Assembly (NCBI RefSeq): GCF_001969445.1
Contig: NZ_CP017297.1
Coordinates: 1,984,001 to 2,048,000 of the forward strand
Origin: Brachybacterium sp. P6-10-X1
GTDB taxonomy: Bacteria; Actinomycetota; Actinomycetes; Actinomycetales; Dermabacteraceae
Direction of reading: 5' to 3'
Length of the DNA stretch: 64,000 bases
Below, piece after piece: positions 50,339 to 60,158 of this stretch. Every line of letters starts with the position of its first letter. The stretch's first letter is position 1. The position numbers were made by a program, and so were the translations under genes. The notes under the pieces were generated by a model. That model was not told the origin of the DNA. It made no database searches and saw only the letters and a list, made by a program, of their open reading frames with translations.

Positions 50339-51625
50339 TCAGCTCGCGGCGACCAGCCCCCGCTCGATATCGGCGAGGATGTCGTCGATGTGCTCGACGC
50401 CGACGCTCAGGCGCACGAAGCCGGGCTCGATGCCGGCGGCGCGCTGCTCCTCCTCGCTGAGCTGGGAGTGGGTGGTCGAGGCGGGGTGGATCACCAGGGA
50501 CCGCACGTCGCCGATGTTCGCCACGTGCGAGTGCAGGGTGAGAGCGTCGACGAAGCGACGGCCGGCCTCGAGACCACCGGGCAGGACGAATCCGAGCACG
50601 CTGCCCGCACCGCGCGGGAGATACGTGTCCGCGGTCGCCTTGTAGGGGGACGAGTCCAGGGACGCCCAGGTCACGGTGCCCACGCGGTCGTCGGCCTCGA
50701 GGAAGGCTGCGACCTGGTGCGTGTTCTCCAGATGGCGCTCCATGCGCAGCGGCAGCGTCTCCAGGCCCTGCCCGATGAGGAAGGCGTTGAACGGGGAGAT
50801 GGCCGGGCCGAGGTCACGCAGGAGGTTGGTGCGGGCACGGGTCGCGAAAGCGGCGGGCACCCCGGCGAAGACGAGGCCGTTGTAGGACTCGTCGGGCTCG
50901 GTGAACTGCGGGTACTTCTCGGCCTGGGCGGAGAAGTCGAAGCTGTCGCCGTCCACGATCACGCCGGCGATCGAGGTGCCGTGGCCGCCGAGGAACTTGG
51001 TGGCGGAGTGGACGACGACGTCGGCGCCGTGCTCGAGCGGCCGCAGCAGGAACGGGGTGGCGACGGTGTTGTCGACGATCAGCGGCACCCCGACCTCGTG
51101 GGCGACGTCGGCGACGGCCCGCAGGTCCGGGATGTCCTGCTTGGGGTTGGGGATCGACTCGACGAAGAACGCCCGCGTGGTCTCGTCGGCCGCGGCACGC
51201 CAGGAAGCAGGGTCTGTGGGATCGTCCACCCACTGCGCCGTGATGCCCAGGCGGCTCAGGGTGTGCTTGAACAGGTTGTACGACCCGCCGTACAGGCTCG
51301 GCGAGACCGCCACGGAATCCCCGGCGCCGGCGAGGTTCAGGATCGACAGCGTGATGGCGCTCTGCCCGGAGGCCACCAGAAGACCGGCCGCACCGCCCTC
51401 GAGAGCGGCGACCCGGTCCTCGACCGCGCTCTGGGTGGGGTTGGTGATGCGGGTGTAGATGGGGCCGGCCTCCGCCAGCGCGAAACGGTCCGCAGCGGAC
51501 TCCGCCGTCGGGAACACGAAGCTGGTGGTCTGGTGGATCGGCAGGGCGCGCGAACCGGCGTCGGAGTCCGGCTGCTGGCCGGCGTGGACTGCCAGGGTCT
51601 CGAACTTCTGGGGCTGCTCGGTCAC
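50339..51625 (-). CDS. metY: O-acetylhomoserine aminocarboxypropyltransferase (sulfhydrylase)
   Basis: PLP enzyme of 428 residues that joins sulfide to O-acetyl-L-homoserine to give homocysteine. The family start [30 protein letters not shown], the tyrosine in [11 protein letters not shown], and the PLP lysine in [19 protein letters not shown] are present. GTG at 51625 follows AAGGAG at good distance; the frame upstream is not family-like. No metX or SAM riboswitch is visible next to it; a small CCTCG/CGAGG hairpin lies upstream. Confidence 0.95.
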   Translation of the reverse strand: MTEQPQKFETLAVHAGQQPDSDAGSRALPIHQTTSFVFPTAESAADRFALAEAGPIYTRITNPTQSAVEDRVAALEGGAAGLLVASGQSAITLSILNLAGAGDSVAVSPSLYGGSYNLFKHTLSRLGITAQWVDDPTDPASWRAAADETTRAFFVESIPNPKQDIPDLRAVADVAHEVGVPLIVDNTVATPFLLRPLEHGADVVVHSATKFLGGHGTSIAGVIVDGDSFDFSAQAEKYPQFTEPDESYNGLVFAGVPAAFATRARTNLLRDLGPAISPFNAFLIGQGLETLPLRMERHLENTHQVAAFLEADDRVGTVTWASLDSSPYKATADTYLPRGAGSVLGFVLPGGLEAGRRFVDALTLHSHVANIGDVRSLVIHPASTTHSQLSEEEQRAAGIEPGFVRLSVGVEHIDDILADIERGLVAAS

Positions 51626-51764
51626 GGAGGTCTCCTTGTCGACGTGGTGTTGCCCCCAGCCTGGCGCATCGCCCTCGCAGCACCGAGGATCATGAACCCG
51701 TATGACGTCGTCGTCCACGCCGCGACCGCCCGCGAGGACGTCGCCCGCAGGCCGCAGCCGGGCC

Positions 51765-53552
<1,788 letters not shown>

Positions 53553-53553
53553 G

Positions 53554-53599
53554 GATCAGCTCCGGATCACGAGGAAGCGGTGAGGGGCGGGGGCTGATC
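53554..53599 (-). promoter_or_regulatory. Putative translational attenuator: inverted repeat that masks the ABC-F ribosome site
   Basis: On the minus strand GATCAGC (53599-53593) overlaps the stop codon of the MRL frame, and its exact complement GCTGATC (53560-53554) lies between the GGAG ribosome site and the ATG of the ABC-F gene. If paired, the start region is hidden. A ribosome held on the MRL frame would cover the first arm and free the start. Mechanism is inferred from this geometry. Confidence 0.6.
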
Positions 53600-53609
53600 A
53601 CAAGCGCAT
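53598..53609 (-). CDS. Three-codon leader frame MRL upstream of the ABC-F gene
   Basis: ATG CGC TTG TGA at 53609-53598, seven bases after the TACACT hexamer, so transcription is expected to start at its ATG. The peptide MRL matches the first residues of the macrolide-arrest motif MRLR known from erm leaders. The stop codon overlaps the first arm of the inverted repeat that covers the ABC-F start. Too short for a coding-statistics test, so it rests on position. Confidence 0.5.
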   Translation of the reverse strand: MRL

Positions 53610-53616
53610 GGGAGCG

Positions 53617-53656
53617 AGTGTAAGGATCCGGCGACGGCCGCGTCGAGGGAATTTCC
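53617..53656 (-). promoter_or_regulatory. ABC-F promoter with AT-rich WhiB7-like element
   Basis: -10 TACACT (53622-53617), 18-base spacer, -35 TCGACG (53646-53641), and AAATT three bases upstream of the -35 (53654-53650) in an otherwise very GC-rich stretch. WhiB7 activates promoters with an AT-rich motif directly upstream of the -35, as for resistance genes in other actinobacteria. Assignment is by pattern. Confidence 0.5.
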
Positions 53657-53747
53657 GCAGCCCGTGCAGCGCCTGCTGGTCATGCCGAGCCGGGTGCACC
53701 CGCCGGGCGCTCAACAGGCGCCGAGCCTGGTGCACCGGCTGGGCGTA

Positions 53748-53794
53748 CGGTCCGACGTGTCGGACTGACTCGTCCCATCCGACACGTCGGACCG
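53748..53794. repeat. Perfect 17-bp inverted repeat downstream of murQ
   Basis: CGGTCCGACGTGTCGGA at 53748-53764 faces its exact complement at 53778-53794 around 13 bases. Two further variants of GTCCGACG-type words flank it up to 53825. It may terminate murQ transcription before the ABC-F promoter. Confidence 0.6.
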
Positions 53795-53829
53795 CACCGA
53801 CCGCCCTTCCGACGCGTGGGACCGAGTGG

Positions 53830-54807
53830 TCACGGCCCGGCCGGCTCGTCGGTCCCTTCTCGCAGGGCCGCGACGGCCGAGCGGATCCCGGCGGGGTCAC
53901 CGACCCGTCGGGGGTCCCGGGGGTGATGCGCCAGCGCGGCCTCGGCGGCGGTGACGTCGACCTCGGCGAGAAGGGCGACCAGGGCGGGCCGGACGCTGCC
54001 GGCGGCGGCCTCGAGCACCTCCGCGGCCCGCTCGGCGCTCTGACCGGTGGCCTGCACCAGCATTCGCACGGTGCGGCCGACGAGCTTGGCGTTGGTGGGA
54101 CGCACGTCGATCATGAGGTTCCCGAAGGTGGTGCCCAGACGCACCATGGTGGCGGTGGACAGGGCGTTCAGGGTGAGCTTCTGGGCGGTGCCGGCCTTCA
54201 TCCGGGTCGAGCCGGTGACCACTTCGGGGCCGACGTCCAGCAGGATCGGGATGTCCACAGCGGAGGCGAGCTGCGCCTGGGGGTTCGCGGAGATCAGCGC
54301 GGTCGGCAGGCCCCGCTCGCGGGCCTCGGCCAGGGCGCCGCGCACGAAGGGGGTGCGACCGCTGGCGGCCAGGCCGACGACGACGTCCCCGAGCTCGCAG
54401 TTCTGCGCGACCAGATCCGCACCGGCGTCCGCATCGTCCTCCGCGCCTTCGACGGCGGCGAGGAAGGCGCCCGGGCCGCCGGCCAGGTGCGCGGTGACCA
54501 TGGACTCGTCCGCGTTGAAGGTGGGGGCGAGCTCGACCGCGTCGAGCACGGCCAGCCTCCCCGAGGTGCCGGCGCCGACGTAGTGGACCGTGCGCCCGCC
54601 AGAGATCGCGCTGACGCACACCTCGACCAGCTCGGCCAGGGGCCCGGCCTGCGCCTGGACGGCCGCGGCGACGGTCGCGTCCTCGGAGAGGATCACGTCC
54701 ACCATGCCGCGGGCATCGAGCGCGTCCAGCTCGGCGCTGGCCGGGTTGCGCTCCTCGGTCGGGGAGGCGAGGTCCACCAGGGCCGTCGCATCATCGGGGT
54801 CGGTCAC
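53830..54807 (-). CDS. murQ: N-acetylmuramic acid 6-phosphate etherase
   Basis: Cytosolic SIS-domain lyase of 325 residues that splits the lactyl ether of MurNAc-6-phosphate to give GlcNAc-6-phosphate, a step in cell-wall recycling. The conserved start SPTEERNPASAELDALDA, the SIS loop VHYVGAGTSGRLAVLDAVEL, and LVGLAAS-like VVVGLAASGRTPFV and GPEVVTGSTRMKAGTAQKL are all family marks. GTG at 54807 follows AGGAG. Divergent from the N-acetylglucosamine kinase-like gene, which would complete the recycling pathway. Confidence 0.95.
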   Translation of the reverse strand: MTDPDDATALVDLASPTEERNPASAELDALDARGMVDVILSEDATVAAAVQAQAGPLAELVEVCVSAISGGRTVHYVGAGTSGRLAVLDAVELAPTFNADESMVTAHLAGGPGAFLAAVEGAEDDADAGADLVAQNCELGDVVVGLAASGRTPFVRGALAEARERGLPTALISANPQAQLASAVDIPILLDVGPEVVTGSTRMKAGTAQKLTLNALSTATMVRLGTTFGNLMIDVRPTNAKLVGRTVRMLVQATGQSAERAAEVLEAAAGSVRPALVALLAEVDVTAAEAALAHHPRDPRRVGDPAGIRSAVAALREGTDEPAGP

Positions 54808-54915
54808 GGGGTCTCCTGGGATCGGGGCCGGGGGCCGCTCCCAGCGTAGCGAGACCGCCGTCCCGGTGAACCCCGCCCTACGATGGGGCCCGATCCCGGG
54901 GTCATCGCCACAGGG

Positions 54916-54985
54916 CCACAGCCACCGCACCACAACCACTGCGCCACAACCACTGCGCCACAGCCACCGCCTCACGACCACAGGG
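54916..54985. repeat. 14-bp tandem repeat, five units, in the murQ-kinase spacer
   Basis: Units at 54916, 54930, 54944, 54958 and 54972 resemble CCACAACCACTGCG; the second and third are identical. The array is in the presumed leader between the TACGAT hexamer near 54879 and the kinase start. Confidence 0.8.
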
Positions 54986-55009
54986 CCACAGGGCCACAGG
55001 AGGACCACC

Positions 55010-56014
55010 ATGGACGACGACACCTCCCGCCCGACCGCCGCCCGCCCGACCCGCGTCGTGATCGCCGGGGACATCGGCGGAACCCGTTCGCGCCTGGCCC
55101 TCGCTCCGCTGGGTGGCGGGGTGGCCGCCGAGGTGGAGGGTCCCGGCGCGAACCTGCGCTCCTCGGGCTCCGCCGCCCTGGACCATCTGGCCGACACCGT
55201 GCGCATGGTGCTGGACCGTGGTCGCCACGAGCTCGGCGACGCGATGGACGTCGCAGCGGTCGCGCTCGGCATCTCGGGGGCCGGACCGGCCCGGGCGCGC
55301 GACGTGGCCGCCGCCGTCGGCGAGCGGCTCGAGCGTCTGGACATCCCCGAGGACCGCATCCTGGTCACCGACGATCTGCACACCGCCTTCCTCGCGGGCG
55401 GCATGGGCGATGACGGGCTGCTGGTGCTGGCCGGCACCGGCGCGGTAGCCGTCCGCTTCCAGCAGCGCGAGGCGGTCGCGCGCCGGGACGGGATGGGCTG
55501 GCTGCTCGGCGACATCGGCTCGGCGGTGTGGCTGGGGCGTCGCGCCCTGCAGGCGGTCGCTGCCGATCTCGACGGGCGCGGGCGACGCACCCGACTGACC
55601 GAGCAGGTCGCCGACCTGCTGGACCTGGACCTGCGCGACGGCCTGCTGCCACCCTCCCCGACCGGCGACCCGCGCCAGGACCTGATCCGGGCCCTCGACG
55701 ACGTCCTGCCGGCCGGGGCCCCGGCCGCGCTCGGACGATTCGCCCGCCTGCCCGGGTCGGTCCCCGAGGACCCCGTCGCTCGCGAGATCCTCGACACCGC
55801 GGTGCGGCACGTCATGGACACCGTGCGGGCACTCGACCCGCGGGCGGGCCTTCCCGTGGTGCTGGCCGGTTCGGTGCTGGCCTCCGCGGGCCCGATCCAC
55901 GACGAGGTCGCGACCGGGCTGCGGGCCGACGGGCGCACCTACTGCACCGTCCCGAGCGGCCTCCCGGGCGCACTGCTGCTGGCCCGTGAGAAGGCAGGTG
56001 ACGTCCTTGCATGA
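55010..56014 (+). CDS. N-acetylglucosamine kinase-type protein (BadF/BadG family)
   Basis: ASKHA-fold kinase of 334 residues. The phosphate loop is VVIAGDIGGTRSRLALA, the second phosphate region GLLVLAGTGAVAVRFQ, followed by GMGWLLGDIGSAVWLGRRAL, and the adenosine loop VVLAGSVLASAGPIHDEV. These match the N-acetylglucosamine kinase branch of the BadF/BadG/BcrA/BcrD family. The ATG at 55010 has a perfect AGGAGG seven bases before it. With the divergent murQ it suggests use of peptidoglycan amino sugars; MurNAc as substrate is an alternative. Confidence 0.9.
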   Translation: MDDDTSRPTAARPTRVVIAGDIGGTRSRLALAPLGGGVAAEVEGPGANLRSSGSAALDHLADTVRMVLDRGRHELGDAMDVAAVALGISGAGPARARDVAAAVGERLERLDIPEDRILVTDDLHTAFLAGGMGDDGLLVLAGTGAVAVRFQQREAVARRDGMGWLLGDIGSAVWLGRRALQAVAADLDGRGRRTRLTEQVADLLDLDLRDGLLPPSPTGDPRQDLIRALDDVLPAGAPAALGRFARLPGSVPEDPVAREILDTAVRHVMDTVRALDPRAGLPVVLAGSVLASAGPIHDEVATGLRADGRTYCTVPSGLPGALLLAREKAGDVLA

Positions 56015-56408
56015 GTTTGCATGAGCGATCCCCGGCCCCGCGCCCCGACGTCCTCGGCGAGGGGACCGTCGCCGACGCGTCTCCCGGCCGGCGCCGGACC
56101 GGTCGCAGTCCGTCTCGCCGCCGCCCCGACCACACCGGCACCCGCCGACTCTTGCGCGACCACGTGATCCTCGCCCACGTGTCCCGCACGATCGGCATCA
56201 CCCTGAGGGTCTCGGCGCGTCGCACCGCCATCGGCTGACCACGCCCCACCGTGCCTCGCGTCGGCGCAGTGCGTGCGTGCCCGGAGCCGTGCAGACCAGG
56301 TGCAGACTAGGTGCAGACTAGGATGGCCAGCGTCAGCCCGCCGCTGAGCCGGGCGTCCGGGGAACCTCCCGGCCGCCGCGCGCCGCCCCACCCGGAAGGT
56401 TCTGCTCG
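56015..56408. other. Spacer upstream of the flavin monooxygenase, no convincing gene
   Basis: A 75-codon open frame begins three bases before the kinase stop codon region (ATG at 56011) and is Arg/Pro-rich with no protein-like pattern, so I reject it. The distal part holds a three-unit 11-base repeat before the monooxygenase gene. Confidence 0.5.
56289..56321. repeat. 11-bp tandem repeat, three units, before the monooxygenase gene
   Basis: GTGCAGACCAG, GTGCAGACTAG and GTGCAGACTAG at 56289, 56300 and 56311. The near-helical period and the position before a gene suggest an operator; the last unit runs into TAGGAT, a possible -10. Confidence 0.6.
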
Positions 56409-57845
56409 ATGCCCGACCTCCACGACCAGATCTCCACCCGCGAGAAGGTGCTGATCATCGGCGCCGGGCCCGCCGGTCTCGCGGCCGCCGCGGCCCTGAA
56501 GGCCTTGGAGGTCCCCTTCGACCTGGTCGACCGTGCGAAGCACGTCGGCGGCATCTGGAACGAGGAGCGCGAGGACACCCCGGTGTGGCCGGCGATGGAG
56601 ATGATCTCCTCTCGCGAGTTCACGCAGTACGAGGACATGCTGCAGCCGGTGTCCTTCCCCGAGTTCCTCAGCCCCGGCCACATGGCCAAGTACCTGCGCG
56701 CCTATGCGGCGCGCCATCAGCTGACCGATGAGTTCCGCCCGGGCGTGGCCGTGCGCTCCGCCCGTCCCTTCGACGACGGCGTGTGGCAGGTCGAGCTCTC
56801 CACCGGGGAGATCATGATCTACCGCGCAGTGATCTCCGCCCACGGCATCTCCCAGCGCCCGCACCGGCCGGACTGGGCCGCGGACGTCCCGCGCTCCGTG
56901 CGGGTCATCCACTCCTCGCAGTGGGGCGGGCCCGACGGGCTCGAGGGTCAGCGCGTGCTCGTCGTCGGCTCCGGGCAGTCCGCCGCCGACATCGCGGTCG
57001 ACGCCGCCCGCCGCGCCCTCGAAGTGCGCTGGTCGATGCGGACGGGGCACTGGGTGGTTCCGCGACGGATCGGCGGCGTCCCCGGCGACGTCGCCGCCTC
57101 CCGCGAGCCCTCCGTGCTCGGCGGTCTGAACGCCAAGATCGCGGAGGCCGTCGTCCGCCGCAGCGTCGGCCACCCCGCCGACGCCGGGCTGCCGCGCCCG
57201 GCCGCCCCGCTGCTCGAGGACTCCGTGATCATCTCCGACGATGTGCTGGATCGCGTGCGCGAGGGCCGGATCACGCCCGCCGGAGAGGTCACCGGCATCG
57301 ACGCCGACGGCACCCTCACCCACCACGGCCCCGAGACCCACGCCGGGCACATCCGCTACGCCCCCGACCTGATCGTCCTGGCCACCGGCTATGAAGTCGG
57401 CGCCGATCATCTGAGCGAGGAGATCGTCCCGCGCACCACGCACGGCGAACCCGACCTGTTCCTCGGTGCCTTCCCGCGCGGCCGCGACGACTTCGTGGTG
57501 CTCGGTCAGCAGCGGGTCTCCGGCGGCGTGCTGCCGGTTCTCGTCGAGCAGGCCGATCTGGCGGCCTACGTGCTGGCCGCCACCCGGGACGAGGACTCCC
57601 CCGCCCTGCGGCAGTTCCAGCGCCTGCGGGCGGGATCCGAGAGCGCCGTGCCGACCGCGGCCGCCCCTGCCGAGAACGGCGTGCGGGGCCGTCTGGGCGG
57701 GGTGCTCGGGGCGAATCGGGTCACCGCGCGCAGCACCCCGGCCGGCGGCGGAGGGGCCGACGCCACCGGCGAGGATCTCGTGCCCTCCGTGGATCGCGAC
57801 ACCCTGCTGGCGCGCCTGCGCACGGTGCGCGAGCTGTTCGCCTGA
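56409..57845 (+). CDS. Flavin-dependent monooxygenase (FMO-like, NAD(P)-binding)
   Basis: 478 residues. The FAD Rossmann motif VLIIGAGPAGLAAAAAL is near residue 16, HVGGIWNEERED follows, and the NADPH motif VLVVGSGQSAADIAVDAAR is near 183. The segment VRVIHSSQW before it corresponds to the FMO fingerprint, and the late motif DLIVLATGYEVG is present. Probable oxygenation of a sulfur- or nitrogen-containing substrate. GGAAGG lies upstream of the ATG. The last codons RELFA and the stop are part of a 21-base repeat array. Confidence 0.92.
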   Translation: MPDLHDQISTREKVLIIGAGPAGLAAAAALKALEVPFDLVDRAKHVGGIWNEEREDTPVWPAMEMISSREFTQYEDMLQPVSFPEFLSPGHMAKYLRAYAARHQLTDEFRPGVAVRSARPFDDGVWQVELSTGEIMIYRAVISAHGISQRPHRPDWAADVPRSVRVIHSSQWGGPDGLEGQRVLVVGSGQSAADIAVDAARRALEVRWSMRTGHWVVPRRIGGVPGDVAASREPSVLGGLNAKIAEAVVRRSVGHPADAGLPRPAAPLLEDSVIISDDVLDRVREGRITPAGEVTGIDADGTLTHHGPETHAGHIRYAPDLIVLATGYEVGADHLSEEIVPRTTHGEPDLFLGAFPRGRDDFVVLGQQRVSGGVLPVLVEQADLAAYVLAATRDEDSPALRQFQRLRAGSESAVPTAAAPAENGVRGRLGGVLGANRVTARSTPAGGGGADATGEDLVPSVDRDTLLARLRTVRELFA

Positions 57846-57890
57846 GCACGGGAGCTGTTCGCCCGGGCGCGAGAGCTGTTCGCCGGAACC
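57828..57890. repeat. 21-bp tandem repeat, three units, spanning the monooxygenase stop codon
   Basis: Units at 57828, 57849 and 57870 share GAGCTGTTCGCC. The stop codon TGA (57843-57845) is in the first unit. Reading on in the same frame gives RELFA, stop, ARELFA, RARELFA. Confidence 0.88.
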
Positions 57891-57903
57891 GCCCGGCCGG
57901 GCG

Positions 57904-59748
57904 TCACCGCGCCTGCCGGGCCGCTTCCGGGTCCTGATCGGGGGAGCCCTCACGCCGGGAACTCGGCGTGGGCCGGGGGCCCGTCGCACGTCGGGGCCGC
58001 AGCGCGTAACCGGCCGCGAGGGCCGTCACTGCGACCACGGCGAGCACGGCGATCCCCCCGCGCTGCTGATCCGCCAGAGCGTCGGCGAGCCACGTCCGCC
58101 CGGTCGCCCCGAACCAGCTCGCCGCGATCAGCCGGTCGGTGCCGACCAGCAGGATCCCCCCGGCCAGCCCCAGCGCCAAGGGTGCCGCGGCGACCAGGAG
58201 CCGCGCGCCGACGCCGCTCGCGGCGCGCACCGTGAGGGCGCTCAGCACCCCGCCGCCCAGCGCCAGCAACTGCAGCGCCAGGTGCGCGGCGTGGCCGTCG
58301 AGCGCAGGGCGCAGGAACGGTCCTGCGTACACCGCCCCGAGCAGGGCCGGCGGTGCGGCGGCGATCAGGGCCGCGAACCACCAGCGGCGTCCCACCGCGC
58401 GGCGCAGCAGGGACGGGACCGCGATCGCGCTGCCCAGCAGCACTCCGGCCCCGGCCAGCAGCAGCGCATGCTGGAGCAGATGCGCGGAGACCAGAACCTT
58501 CGAGTACACGTTCAGCGGTCCGCTGGTCAGCAGCACGAGCACGATGCCGGCGAGCACCAGGCGCCGGCTCGCGCCGCGGTCCCGCTGCGGACCGCGCGGC
58601 CTCCACCACACCAGCACCATGACGCAGGCCAGCAGCATCCCGAAGGGGGCGGGCCGCCAGGCGGTGAGCACGGCGCCCAGGTCGGGGGCGGGCGGCAGCG
58701 GATATCCGGTCAGGACACCTGCCGGGCCCGGCGGCGGGGTGCCGTCGTCGGCCGGGGGCGGGGAGGAGCTCATGGCGGCGGCGAGCGCCACGGCCAGACC
58801 CATCAGGGCGAGCTCGAGGATCGCCAGACGGCGATAGGTGCTCGCAGCCTGGCGTCCTGTGTCGTCGGCGCTGAACCCGGTCGCGATCTGCCGGCGCTGC
58901 AGCGCCCCCAGTGCTCCCAGCGCGAGCAGCAGCACGGCCTTGGCCACGCCGAGCTGGACGTACGCGCTGGTGAGGATCTCCCCCACCGAATTCATGCGCA
59001 CCGCCAGCGCCCACACCCCGCTCAGGGCGAGGGCGACCCAGCAGATCAGCGCCAGATGGGAGTAGCCCCGCACCACGCGCGCATCGTCGCGGACGCTGCG
59101 CGGCAGGGTCTGCAGGAGTCCCAGGCCCCCCAGCCAGACCCCCACGGCCAGCAGGTGCACGAGCATCGTGGAGGTGGCCACCTCGTGGTCCTGGCCGCCG
59201 CCGGCATGGCCCGTCATCGCGCTGGAGAAGGCGACCAGACCCGCGGCGACGGCCACGGCGCGGGCGACCGCCGGCGTGGTGCCGATGACCGCGATCGTGG
59301 TGGCGGCCGCCGCGATCACCAGCGCGGTCACGTACCAGACGCCGAGATCGGTGGCCAGGTACACGCTGAGATCGGAGCCGAAGCGGGCCGAGATGATGGG
59401 CTGGCCGGTGGCCAGGGCGTAGGAGAAGGCGAGGGAGGCGCCCCGGGCCAGGGTGGTGACGCCCGCCGCGATCGCGACCAGCGTCATCGCCCGGGCCCGG
59501 TCGGCCTCCTGGTGCAGCAGCCAGCCGGCGACGACCGCCCCTCCCAGGGTCACGGCCGCGGCGAGGTCGGCGATCATCGCGGCGATCGGGCCGCCGTGGC
59601 GCGCCACCGGCCCGGCGTTGCGCAGCACGAGGTTGTCCCCGCCGGCCGCGGCGGCCGCCAGGTCGGAGATCAGGGCGAGCACGACGAGCGCGCCGAGCAG
59701 GATCGCGACGACCGCCGGAGCGGCTCGTCGCTGCGTGGTCGTGGTCAC
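57904..59748 (-). CDS. CopD-CtaG fusion: copper resistance D domain plus cytochrome oxidase assembly domain
   Basis: Polytopic membrane protein of 614 residues with about 16 helices. The N-terminal half has the CopD pattern (AGGGQDHEVATSTMLVHLLAVGVWLGGL, copper-binding histidines) and ends near residue 340. The C-terminal half is a caa3-type CtaG domain (APFGMLLACVMVLVWWRP, VLVSAHLLQHALLLAGAGVLLGS and WWFAALIAAAPPALLGAVYAG). Such fusions move copper for cytochrome c oxidase in actinobacteria. The GTG at 59748 overlaps the upstream fluoride-channel stop (GTGA), so it is co-translated with the two crcB genes. Confidence 0.9.
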   Translation of the reverse strand: MTTTTQRRAAPAVVAILLGALVVLALISDLAAAAAGGDNLVLRNAGPVARHGGPIAAMIADLAAAVTLGGAVVAGWLLHQEADRARAMTLVAIAAGVTTLARGASLAFSYALATGQPIISARFGSDLSVYLATDLGVWYVTALVIAAAATTIAVIGTTPAVARAVAVAAGLVAFSSAMTGHAGGGQDHEVATSTMLVHLLAVGVWLGGLGLLQTLPRSVRDDARVVRGYSHLALICWVALALSGVWALAVRMNSVGEILTSAYVQLGVAKAVLLLALGALGALQRRQIATGFSADDTGRQAASTYRRLAILELALMGLAVALAAAMSSSPPPADDGTPPPGPAGVLTGYPLPPAPDLGAVLTAWRPAPFGMLLACVMVLVWWRPRGPQRDRGASRRLVLAGIVLVLLTSGPLNVYSKVLVSAHLLQHALLLAGAGVLLGSAIAVPSLLRRAVGRRWWFAALIAAAPPALLGAVYAGPFLRPALDGHAAHLALQLLALGGGVLSALTVRAASGVGARLLVAAAPLALGLAGGILLVGTDRLIAASWFGATGRTWLADALADQQRGGIAVLAVVAVTALAAGYALRPRRATGPRPTPSSRREGSPDQDPEAARQAR

Positions 59749-60158
59749 GAGGCGATCACCAGCCCCAGCCACAGCAGGGCCATCCCGGTGCCGATGGTCA
59801 GCAGGAAGTAGGCGACGCCGAGGGCGAAGCTGCCGCGTCGCAGCAGTTCGACGATGTCGAGGGCGGCGGTGGACAGGGTGGACAGACCGCCGCAGAAGCC
59901 CACGGCCAGCAGCAGGAATGCGAGCTCGCCGACTCCGGAGACGGCGGATCCGAGGCGAGCGACCACGATCCCGAGCACGAAGCAGGCCAGGGCGTTGGCG
60001 AGGAAGGTCAGCCAGGGCTTGGCTCTCAGGTCCCCGTCGCTGCTGCGGCGGGCCGCTCGGCGCATGCCGGCCTCGCGCAGCCACCAGCGCAGCACGGAGC
60101 CGCCGGCACCGCCGATCGCGACCAGGACCGCGCCCAGCAGGAAGGGCCCCGCGCTCAT
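59745..60158 (-). CDS. crcB: Fluoride ion channel CrcB/FluC, second gene
   Basis: Small membrane protein of 137 residues with four helices. Conserved marks are IGGAGGSVLRWWL near the N-terminus, WLTFLANALACFVLGIV, the TM3 break motif VGFCGGLSTLSTAALD and a final helix VAYFLLTIGTGMALLWLGL. FluC functions as an antiparallel dimer, and actinobacteria often have two adjacent genes forming a heterodimer. Its ATG overlaps the stop of the first crcB gene. Confidence 0.95.
   Translation of the reverse strand: MSAGPFLLGAVLVAIGGAGGSVLRWWLREAGMRRAARRSSDGDLRAKPWLTFLANALACFVLGIVVARLGSAVSGVGELAFLLLAVGFCGGLSTLSTAALDIVELLRRGSFALGVAYFLLTIGTGMALLWLGLVIAS

Noticed and set aside
51626-51764. SAM riboswitch upstream of metY
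   Set aside because: Only a five-pair hairpin is visible; none of the conserved cores of SAM-I, SAM-II or SAM-IV can be fitted.
56011-56238. 75-codon frame after the amino-sugar kinase
   Set aside because: Arg/Pro/Ser-rich, no recognisable pattern and no conserved start context.
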